Shown here piece after piece: positions 57,260-64,000 of a stretch of DNA of 64,000 nt (the first letter of the stretch is position 1; each line of letters begins with the position of its first letter). Below the pieces are notes generated by a model. It was given only the letters and a program-made list of their open reading frames with translations, was not told the origin of the DNA and did not search any database. The translations under genes and the position numbers were made by a program. The stretch covers positions 1-64,000 of the forward strand of contig CAJXNH010000009.1 of NCBI GenBank assembly GCA_913057245.1, written 5' to 3'. Source of the stretch: an uncultured Phaeodactylibacter sp. GTDB taxonomy: Bacteria; Bacteroidota; Bacteroidia; Chitinophagales; Saprospiraceae.

Positions 57260-58102
57260 CTAATCCTCCAAAATCCCCTCCCGTTTGGCATCTTCCGTGT
57301 AACCATGCAATTGCACCGGTGCTTTCTTGCGCCCGGCCCGCAACCGCATGTTGAGGAACTCCACAAAGAGGGAGAAAGTGATGGAAAAGTAAAGGTAGCC
57401 CTTTGGTATCGTACCCACTTCTGAGCCAGCGATTGAAAGGTGCGCCAAATGCGCGCCTTCGGCAATCAGCATGAAGCCGATCAGGATTAGGAAGGCCATG
57501 CCGAGCATTTGTATGGTCGGGTTCTTGTTGACAAAGGTGGCCACCGGATTGGCGAACAACATCATTATCACTACAGATACTACCACGGCAATGATCATGA
57601 TCATCAACGCACCGGTCACCCCATTTGTCATGCCTACCGCAGTCAGGATGGAATCGAAAGAGAATACGATGTTGATGAGGGTGATTTGAATGATCACGTT
57701 CGTCAGGGATGCCTTGCCTTTCGGGGTCTCATCGTGCGGGTCTTCTTCCTCAAGCTTGTGGCGGATCTCGGTCGTACTCTTGTACAGCAGAAACAGCCCG
57801 CCTATGATGAGAATGATGCTCTGCCCGGAAAACCCACCATGCATCCATGAAGTATGAATCTCGAACCAGGGCTCTTCCATAGCCACCAGAACAGACACCC
57901 CAAACAGCAGCACAATGCGCAGCACCATCGCCAGAATCAGACCAATATTGGTGGCTTTGGGGCGCTCCTCCTCCGGCAGTTTACCGGAAGCAATGGAAAT
58001 GAAGATGATGTTGTCAATCCCCAGTACAATTTCCAGGAAGGTAAGCGTCAGCAGGCTCATCCAAACGGCTCCGCTGGCAAAATCGGGCATGATAAAATCC
58101 AT
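57260..58102 (-). CDS. TerC-family integral membrane protein
   Basis: 280 residues, about seven spans. Family signatures: LTFLEIVLGIDNIIFISI near the N-terminus and INIVFSFDSILTAVGMT in the middle, with conserved Asp residues. TerC proteins are linked to tellurite resistance and, in other bacteria, manganese export. The substrate here is not known. Monocistronic. Confidence 0.93.
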   Translation of the reverse strand: MDFIMPDFASGAVWMSLLTLTFLEIVLGIDNIIFISIASGKLPEEERPKATNIGLILAMVLRIVLLFGVSVLVAMEEPWFEIHTSWMHGGFSGQSIILIIGGLFLLYKSTTEIRHKLEEEDPHDETPKGKASLTNVIIQITLINIVFSFDSILTAVGMTNGVTGALMIMIIAVVVSVVIMMLFANPVATFVNKNPTIQMLGMAFLILIGFMLIAEGAHLAHLSIAGSEVGTIPKGYLYFSITFSLFVEFLNMRLRAGRKKAPVQLHGYTEDAKREGILED

Positions 58103-58200
58103 GGTGCGTCAGTTTTTCTGACCGCAAGTTTACGAAAATCCCGCTTAGCTATGGGGCAGGCCCTCCTTTCATTTTTTACCTTTACAAAAAAAGCGACGAC

Positions 58201-58683
58201 ATGAAATACCGCCGCCTACGAAATGAAGAGCTGCAGGAACTGGAAAAAGAATTTGTCAACTTCCTGGCTGCCAATCAGGTAACGGCCGATGATTGGAAAA
58301 AAATCAAAGAGGAGGATAACGACAAAGCCGACCGCCTGATCGAAATTTTCAGCGATATGGTCTTCGATAAGGTGCTGGAGGATGTGGAGTACCTGGAACA
58401 TAAAACACCGCACGACCTGAAGGCCTTCCGCTTCGGGGAAGAACAAGCGGAGATGAATGGGCTGAAAATTGAAGGCGAGTCTTCCGTCGACCTTACTCAA
58501 CAACAAAGCCCGCAGCAAATGCAGGAGCAGCTGAAGCTAACCGGCGCCAAGCTCAAGCTCTACACTGCCGAGAAAAAATACGCCGAGTCCCGAAAAATGG
58601 AAATCTTTCACCTTATGGAAGGTGGAGCCCTCATCTCCCGGGATGGTGCGCTGTTCAAATCTTTGGAATCCCTAAAAGCTTAA
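58201..58683 (+). CDS. Conserved Bacteroidota hypothetical (DUF6495-like)
   Basis: 160 residues: MKYRRLRNEELQELEKEFVNFLAANQVTADDWKKIKEED, a soluble helical protein with a Gln-rich linker and a C-terminal helical domain ending in GGALISRDGALFKSLESL. I recognise it as a conserved Bacteroidota family without known function. Six bases precede the next gene, so they may be co-transcribed. Confidence 0.7.
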   Translation: MKYRRLRNEELQELEKEFVNFLAANQVTADDWKKIKEEDNDKADRLIEIFSDMVFDKVLEDVEYLEHKTPHDLKAFRFGEEQAEMNGLKIEGESSVDLTQQQSPQQMQEQLKLTGAKLKLYTAEKKYAESRKMEIFHLMEGGALISRDGALFKSLESLKA

Positions 58684-58688
58684 ACCCG

Positions 58689-60263
58689 ATGCGCCTGCTT
58701 ACCTTTACAAGCCTGCTATTGCTTTCCACCTTCGCGGGTGCACAAGATGCGCTGAATGTCAGCCTTTTCGGTCAGTACAACCCTAGTGACGGGCGGGCTT
58801 CAGGCTCCTGGAGCTATGTGGGGGCTGATGGCACTGAATATGCCCTGCTGGGTGCACAGACCGGCACTGCTGTCGTCGAAATCGGCACCAATGGCAGCCT
58901 CACAGAACGCGCATTCATTCCCGGCCCGCCTTCCAATTGGCGGGAAATCACAGTCGTAGGCGACCATGCCTATGTCGTGACGGAAGGCGGTGCAAATCCG
59001 CATCCTGGCATGCAGGTCATTGACCTGAGTGGGCTGCCTCAGGATGCCACTTTGGCGACAACCTACAATGCTCAGTTCAACCGGGGGCATATCATACAAA
59101 AGGACATTTATGAGGAACAGCCCTACGTGTTTGTCTGTGGGACGACCACCACTTCCGGGGTGCACATCATTGATGTCTCAGACCCGGTCAATCCTCAGCA
59201 GGTGGGGCTTTATCAGCCGGGGTACTACATCCACGACTGCCACGTCAGAGGAGATATCCTCTTCGCAGCCGCTTTCTACGAAGGCACTATGGACATTCTG
59301 GACATTTCTGACCCTGCAGCACCGGTACTGCTTTACCGTATGCCCTATCCAGGGGGTAACACGCATAGCATGACCACCACCCTTGATATGAATTACCTCT
59401 TCCTGTGTGATGAGCAGGATGGGCTTGTGGCTCGTATGTACGACATTTCTGACCTTACCGAGCCGGTACAAGTTGCTACCTACACCGCTAATATCCAAAG
59501 CCTGGTGCACAACCCGTACATCCGGGGCGACTTCATGTTTATCACCCACAATACAGAAGGTCTGCGCGTGCTCGATATTGCAGACCCGGAAGTCCCTGTG
59601 GAAGTTGGCTATTATGACACCTACGCGGGTCAGAGCGGTGGATTCAGCGGGCTTTGGTCGGCTTGCCCTTATCTGCCTTCCGGCAAAATCCTGGGCGGCA
59701 ATCGGGAAGACGGTCTTTACGTTTGGGAGTTTAACAACACCCAAGCCAATCGGTATTACGGGCAAGTCATCGATAGTTTGACTGGCGCCCCCATCGTCAA
59801 TGCTGTTATCACTGCCCCTGAACTACCAGGGTTCGCACTGACTACAGATTTTGATGGCGCCTTTGCTTCCGGCACCTTATCCAGCAGCATCACCCTGCAG
59901 GTCACCCGAAGTGGCTACGTCACCAAAACCATCGAAGTGGACATCGAACCTGGCACCGGTACGGAGTTTACCGTAGCGCTTAGCCCCATCAGCACTGCTA
60001 CCCAAAACGAGCGGCAAAAATACCAGGTCAGCCCATACCCTGTCCCCGCCACGCAGCAACTCACCATTGACCTTCCGAATTTGCCGAAAGGCGCTACTGC
60101 GGCATTACTGTCTACGGCGGGGAAGGTCCTGAAAAGCTGGCCTGCGCTACCTGAAAACCGGCTGCGTATTGAACGGAATGGTATTCCGGCCGGGCAATAC
60201 CTTTTTGTAGTCTATACTTCCCAGGGAGCGATACTTACCACTGCCCCTGTCATTTTTCACTAA
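58689..60263 (+). CDS. Secreted LVIVD-repeat protein with T9SS sorting domain
   Basis: 524 residues. Signal peptide (MRLLTFTSLLLLSTFAGAQ); an LVIVD/choice-of-anchor-B beta-propeller (about 30-350) with repeated DISDP units such as VHIIDVSDPVNPQQVG, MDILDISDPAAPVLL and LRVLDIADPEVPVEVG; a carboxypeptidase-regulatory-like beta-sandwich (about 355-435: YGQVIDSLTGAPIVNAVITAP); and a C-terminal type IX secretion sorting domain (YQVSPYPVPATQQLTIDLP...AGQYLFVVYTSQG). Exported to the cell surface. Role unknown, probably adhesion or binding. Confidence 0.92.
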   Translation: MRLLTFTSLLLLSTFAGAQDALNVSLFGQYNPSDGRASGSWSYVGADGTEYALLGAQTGTAVVEIGTNGSLTERAFIPGPPSNWREITVVGDHAYVVTEGGANPHPGMQVIDLSGLPQDATLATTYNAQFNRGHIIQKDIYEEQPYVFVCGTTTTSGVHIIDVSDPVNPQQVGLYQPGYYIHDCHVRGDILFAAAFYEGTMDILDISDPAAPVLLYRMPYPGGNTHSMTTTLDMNYLFLCDEQDGLVARMYDISDLTEPVQVATYTANIQSLVHNPYIRGDFMFITHNTEGLRVLDIADPEVPVEVGYYDTYAGQSGGFSGLWSACPYLPSGKILGGNREDGLYVWEFNNTQANRYYGQVIDSLTGAPIVNAVITAPELPGFALTTDFDGAFASGTLSSSITLQVTRSGYVTKTIEVDIEPGTGTEFTVALSPISTATQNERQKYQVSPYPVPATQQLTIDLPNLPKGATAALLSTAGKVLKSWPALPENRLRIERNGIPAGQYLFVVYTSQGAILTTAPVIFH

Positions 60264-60266
60264 CCC

Positions 60267-60950
60267 TTACTCCTCTCCTTCCAGCAAATCCGGGCGACGG
60301 GCACGGGTGCGCTCCAACGCCTTATCCATTCGCCACTCTTCAATCTTTTTGAAATTGCCAGACTTCAGTATTTCCGGTACTTTCCAGCCCCTAAACTCTT
60401 CCGGGCGGGTATACACAGGTGGCGCCAGCAGATTGTCCTGAAAAGAATCAAACAAAGCCGAAGTTTCATCATTCAACACCCCCGGCAGCAGGCGCCCGAT
60501 CGAATCTACCAGCACCGCTGCAGGCAACTCGCCCCCCGAAAGCACAAAATCTCCAATGGAAATCTCCATCGTCACCAAATGCTCCCGGATGCGCTCGTCA
60601 ATGCCTTTGTAATGCCCACAGATGATCATCAGGTTTTCCTTCAGGGAAAGGCGGTTGGACAAGCCCTGATGCAGGCGCTCTCCATCAGGGGTCATGTAGA
60701 TGATCTCGTCGTAGGTTCGCTCGGCTTGCAGGTCCTCAATGCAGTTGACCAGAGGCTCCAGCATCATCACCATACCTGCCCCGCCGCCGTATTGGTAGTC
60801 ATCTACCTGCCGGTGCTTACCGATACCGTATTCCCTCAGGTTCTGCAAGTGTACCTGCAGCAGGCCTTTGTCCTGTGCCCGTTGCATAATGGAGTGGCTC
60901 AGCGGGCTTTCCAAAAGCTCCGGTAATACGGTGATGATGTCGATGCGCAT
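60267..60950 (-). CDS. trmD: tRNA (guanine-N1)-methyltransferase
   Basis: 227 residues from [22 protein letters not shown]. Methylates G37 of tRNAs that read CNN codons. SPOUT knot motifs: [71 protein letters not shown]. Complete. The start is nine codons inside the longest open frame, at the conserved MRIDI. Confidence 0.97.
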   Translation of the reverse strand: MRIDIITVLPELLESPLSHSIMQRAQDKGLLQVHLQNLREYGIGKHRQVDDYQYGGGAGMVMMLEPLVNCIEDLQAERTYDEIIYMTPDGERLHQGLSNRLSLKENLMIICGHYKGIDERIREHLVTMEISIGDFVLSGGELPAAVLVDSIGRLLPGVLNDETSALFDSFQDNLLAPPVYTRPEEFRGWKVPEILKSGNFKKIEEWRMDKALERTRARRPDLLEGEE

Positions 60951-60995
60951 GTTCCCTTTTTTCTGCAAATGTAGCAATTCGGAAGGAAGTCCGCC

Positions 60996-61319
<324 letters not shown>

Positions 61320-61338
61320 TTACGATGCTGTAAAAACA

Positions 61339-61375
61339 CAACAGGCACTCCCGGCTATCCCGGAAGCACCTGTTG
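61339..61375 (-). terminator. Rho-independent terminator after the FKBP gene
   Basis: CAACAGG-CTTCCGGG and its complement form a long imperfect hairpin; on the minus strand it is followed by TGTGTTTTTAC. It lies 24 bp past the isomerase stop codon. Confidence 0.75.
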
Positions 61376-61398
61376 ATATTTTCTTATCCTGAAAAGAC

Positions 61399-62055
61399 TT
61401 ACTGGATTTCCAGCAATTCCACTTCGAAAATCAGGGTTTCGTATGGACCGATCTTTCCGCCCGCGCCGCGTGGCCCGTAAGCCAGATCGGATGGGATATA
61501 CAACTTCCACTTAGAGCCCTGAGGCATCAGTTGCAACGCTTCCGTCCAGCCTTTGATGACCTGGTTTACCCCAAATGAAGTAGGCTCGCCACGTTCTACA
61601 GAGCTGTCAAATACAGTACCATCGGTAAGTGTACCGTGGTAATGGACTTTCACCTTGCTGGTTTCGGTAGGCTTAGGGCCGTTGCCTTCCTTAAGTACTT
61701 CGTACTGCAAGCCGCTATCCGTAACCTTTACTTCTTCGCGCTTGGCATTTTCAGCCAGGAAAGCCTTGCCGGCTTCAATAGCATCGGCGTGCTTCGCCTG
61801 CTGTTTTTTCATCATATATTGCTGTACAACCTGATTGGCCTCCTCCGCGGTAAACTTCGGCTCGTTGCCTGCGAGAACATCATGAATGGCTGTAGTCATA
61901 GACTTTTCGTCCAGGTTATCAAATCCCTGGCTCTGCAGGTTTTGCGCTAAAAGTACGCCCAATGCGTAACTAAGTGAATCCATTTCCTGTGCTTTTGCTG
62001 TGGTCATTGTGAACAGCCCTGCTAACATAAGGGCTGATAGAATTGTTTTATTCAT
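61399..62055 (-). CDS. Periplasmic FKBP-type peptidyl-prolyl isomerase
   Basis: 218 residues. Signal peptide (MNKTILSALMLAGLFTMTTAKAQ); an FKBP-N dimerisation region (about 25-105: LSYALGVLLAQNLQSQGFDN...EEANQVVQQYMMKKQQAKH); and a C-terminal FKBP domain (VKVHYHGTLTDGTVFDSSVERGEPTSFGVNQVIKGWTEALQLMPQGSKWKLYIPSDLAYG...LIFEVELLEI). Macrophage infectivity potentiator-like foldase of the periplasm or outer membrane. Confidence 0.95.
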   Translation of the reverse strand: MNKTILSALMLAGLFTMTTAKAQEMDSLSYALGVLLAQNLQSQGFDNLDEKSMTTAIHDVLAGNEPKFTAEEANQVVQQYMMKKQQAKHADAIEAGKAFLAENAKREEVKVTDSGLQYEVLKEGNGPKPTETSKVKVHYHGTLTDGTVFDSSVERGEPTSFGVNQVIKGWTEALQLMPQGSKWKLYIPSDLAYGPRGAGGKIGPYETLIFEVELLEIQ

Positions 62056-62201
62056 AAATACTTTGATTTTCTGTTCTGCTGAAACGCTGCGAAGAAAAGA
62101 AAATTATAACGCTTTCAATAACCCAGGGAAAAAAAGCTGCAAACATTGACCAGGATAAGCCCTTTAAATACCGTAGACTTTTTTACGACAGACCTCACTT
62201 T

Positions 62202-63497
62202 ATGAAAATCAACATACCTGAATCCGACCAGGAACGCATCGTTATTGTAGGCGGTGGATTTGGCGGGCTGACCCTTGCCCGCGCACTCAAAAAACAGAAC
62301 TACCAGGTCGTTCTGATTGACAAGCACAACTACCACCAATTCCAGCCACTGTTTTATCAGGTAGCTATGTCCGGTCTGGAGCCTAGTTCAATCGTCTTCC
62401 CTTTCCGCAAAGCTTTTCAGGGCGAAAAGAACATCTTCATTCGGGTAACGGAAGTGGAACGGGTGGACACGGGCCAAAAGCAGCTCCATACCCCACTCGG
62501 CATCTGCAACTACGACTATCTGGTGCTGGCCATTGGCGCGGATACCAATTTCTTTGGCAATGAGGAAATTGCACAGAAGGCCCTGCCCATGAAATCTGTA
62601 TCAGAAGCGCTCCACCTGCGTAACCGTATCCTCACCGATTACGAAATCGCACTATCTGTAACGGATTACGAAAAACGGCAACAACTGATTGACATCGTCA
62701 TCGTTGGTGGAGGGCCTACCGGTGTGGAAGTAGCGGGCGCTCTGGCAGAAATGAAGCGCTATGTCCTCCCCAAGGACTACCCACAGCTGAATACCGATGA
62801 GATCGACATCCACCTGGTGGAAGGGGCGGACCGGCTGCTGTTGGGCATGTCAGAAGAAGCCGCCCAAAAAGCGCAGGAATTTCTGGAAGGGCTTGATGTT
62901 AAAGTCCAACTAAACGCCATGGTCACCGGATTTGATGGGCAGCACGCCACACTGAGCGACGATTCTAAAATTCCGGCCCATAAGCTCATCTGGGCAGCCG
63001 GGGTGGCGTGCAATAAAATGCCGGGCCTGCCGGAGGAAGCACTAGCCAAAGGTAACCGGCTTGCCGTAGACCGGTTCAACCAGGTAAAGGGCACGCAGGA
63101 TATTTTTGCCATTGGTGATATTGCCTTCATGGAAGAGCCCGACTATCCCAAAGGGCACCCGCAGGTGGCGCAAGCTGCGATGCAGCACGCCAAACACCTC
63201 GGCAAAAACTTCAAAAAGCTGTCAAAGGGCAAAGAAATGGCACCTTTCTCTTACAAGGACCTCGGTTCTATGGCCACTATCGGCCGCAACCGTGCCGTCG
63301 CTGACCTGCCCGGCTTTAAATTCCAGGGAGCTTTCGCGTGGCTGATATGGCTATTTGTACACCTCTTTCAGATTTTGGGCGCCAAAAATAAAGTATTCAT
63401 ATTCGTCAACTGGGTTTGGAACTACCTGACTTATGACCAATCCCTGCGCCTAATCATACGCCCTAAAGAAGGGCCTGCGGAAATCGCCCGGAAATAA
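62202..63497 (+). CDS. ndh: Type II NADH:quinone oxidoreductase
   Basis: 431 residues. Two dinucleotide-binding folds: IVIVGGGFGGLTLARALKK (FAD) and IDIVIVGGGPTGVEVAGALAEMKRY (NADH). FAD-contact DIFAIGDIAFME and the C-terminal membrane-associating helices (AFAWLIWLFVHLFQILG) are present. Transfers electrons from NADH to quinone without pumping protons. Divergent from the FKBP gene. Confidence 0.93.
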   Translation: MKINIPESDQERIVIVGGGFGGLTLARALKKQNYQVVLIDKHNYHQFQPLFYQVAMSGLEPSSIVFPFRKAFQGEKNIFIRVTEVERVDTGQKQLHTPLGICNYDYLVLAIGADTNFFGNEEIAQKALPMKSVSEALHLRNRILTDYEIALSVTDYEKRQQLIDIVIVGGGPTGVEVAGALAEMKRYVLPKDYPQLNTDEIDIHLVEGADRLLLGMSEEAAQKAQEFLEGLDVKVQLNAMVTGFDGQHATLSDDSKIPAHKLIWAAGVACNKMPGLPEEALAKGNRLAVDRFNQVKGTQDIFAIGDIAFMEEPDYPKGHPQVAQAAMQHAKHLGKNFKKLSKGKEMAPFSYKDLGSMATIGRNRAVADLPGFKFQGAFAWLIWLFVHLFQILGAKNKVFIFVNWVWNYLTYDQSLRLIIRPKEGPAEIARK

Positions 63498-63540
63498 TCG
63501 AATTTTTACACAAAAAGGAGCAACCCAAATTCCCGATTGC

Positions 63541-63573
63541 TTGTTAGGGGCACAGAAAAAAGTCGTACCTTTG
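63541..63573 (+). promoter_or_regulatory. gcvP promoter
   Basis: TACCTTTG at 63566-63573 is a perfect -7 TAnnTTTG box; a TTG at 63541-63543 is 22 bp upstream, slightly longer than usual. It lies 77 bp before the gcvP start. Confidence 0.65.
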
Positions 63574-63649
63574 CGGCTTAAAAAGAAGCTGCGGGGCATT
63601 GGCTCCAATTCAAAACCCTAACCGAATACAACATTACAAGCGACGGATA

Positions 63650-64000
63650 ATGAAACACACCACCTCCTTCGATCAGTTTGTGAACCGCCACAATGGGGTT
63701 TCTAATAAAGATTTGCCGAAAATGCTTGAAACCATTGGCGTACAGTCACTGGATCAGCTTATCGACGAGACTGTGCCGGACAAAATCCGCCTGAAAAAGG
63801 AAATGGACCTGCCGGAAGCCCTGACGGAATTTGACTTCCTTAACGAGCTGAAGCGCACCGCTGCCAAGAACAAGGTTTACAAAACCTACATCGGCATGGG
63901 CTACCATGGTACGATTACGCCTTCGGTTATTCTGCGCAACGTTTTCCAAAATCCGGGCTGGTACACACAGTACACCCCTTATCAGGCGGAGATTTCACAG
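63650..64000 (+). CDS. gcvP: Glycine dehydrogenase (decarboxylating), N-terminal part
   Basis: The first 117 residues, cut by the window end: SFDQFVNRHNGVSNKDLPKMLETIG, then EFDFLNELKRTAAKNKVYKTYIGMGYHGTITPSVILRNVFQNPGWYTQYTPYQAEISQ, the conserved start of the P-protein of the glycine cleavage system. The pyridoxal-phosphate lysine lies beyond the window. Partial only because of the window edge. Confidence 0.97.
   Translation, partial: MKHTTSFDQFVNRHNGVSNKDLPKMLETIGVQSLDQLIDETVPDKIRLKKEMDLPEALTEFDFLNELKRTAAKNKVYKTYIGMGYHGTITPSVILRNVFQNPGWYTQYTPYQAEISQ

Overview
The window is Bacteroidota chromosome carrying one large integrated element. The host genes point to a Saprospiraceae/Lewinella-like marine bacterium of roughly 50% GC. 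Evidence includes a type IX secretion (T9SS) sorting tail on a secreted LVIVD-repeat protein, Bacteroidota-type TAnnTTTG -7 promoter boxes, DUF6122- and DUF6495-like small proteins, and outer-membrane beta-barrels with Bacteroidota signal peptides. Host genes at the left (1-6.4 kb) are a beta-barrel protein, pyruvate phosphate dikinase, a Gfo/Idh/MocA oxidoreductase and three decayed gene remnants. Host genes at the right (49-64 kb) are tRNA-Arg(CCG), two secreted proteins, ilvD-ilvB-ilvN, an NgoMIV-like type II restriction-modification pair, terC, an LVIVD protein, trmD, an FKBP isomerase, a type II NADH dehydrogenase and the start of gcvP.

A 42.6 kb element lies between 6472 and 49075. It is bounded by a 74-bp direct repeat (6398-6471 and 49002-49075) whose last 20 bp are identical and form the 3' end of tRNA-Arg. 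The integrase gene sits beside the intact tRNA, and paired arm-like repeats lie beside the other end. From left to right the element holds: a leftward XRE repressor and accessory genes; a long rightward operon of small early genes; a region extremely rich in GGACA/TGTCC and CTTATAA motifs, which may be the replication origin; the Tas-like gene and its array; a leftward block with a small packaging-type ATPase; a rightward block of about twenty mostly tiny single-membrane-span proteins with beta-rich capsid candidates, a GH19-like lysin, an amidase and a holin candidate; spike/fibre-like secreted proteins and two subtilisin-like proteases; and a 10 kb block encoding a DNA methyltransferase, a DdrB/ParB-like protein, a SNF2 helicase and a Zeta-kinase/RelA-SpoT protein. 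I see no large terminase, portal, tape measure, relaxase or type IV secretion genes. The element is best read as a temperate, tailless, probably membrane-containing phage, which would be unusually large for such a virus.

The most notable locus is 17567-19249. A 322-residue protein with an IS110-like/Nop-like RNA-binding core and no nuclease domain is followed immediately by 19 strictly 36-bp units. Each unit is a conserved 9-mer, a variable 9-mer, a second conserved 9-mer and a second variable 9-mer. This matches the architecture of TIGR-Tas (tandem interspaced guide RNA) systems and is best called a TasA-type system carried by this element. It is not a CRISPR array.

The genes plausibly cooperate as follows. 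The repressor and integrase maintain lysogeny. The early operon and the motif-rich region handle replication. Tas plus its array gives RNA-guided binding of competitor or host DNA. The ATPase packages DNA into a capsid built from the 22.6-25.7 kb proteins around a membrane bearing the small anchored proteins. Spike proteins with protease domains, the anchored lysins and the amidase act at entry or exit. The polyvalent-type proteins protect incoming DNA or poison the host or competitors. Functions other than the well-conserved enzymes are inferred from motifs read by eye.
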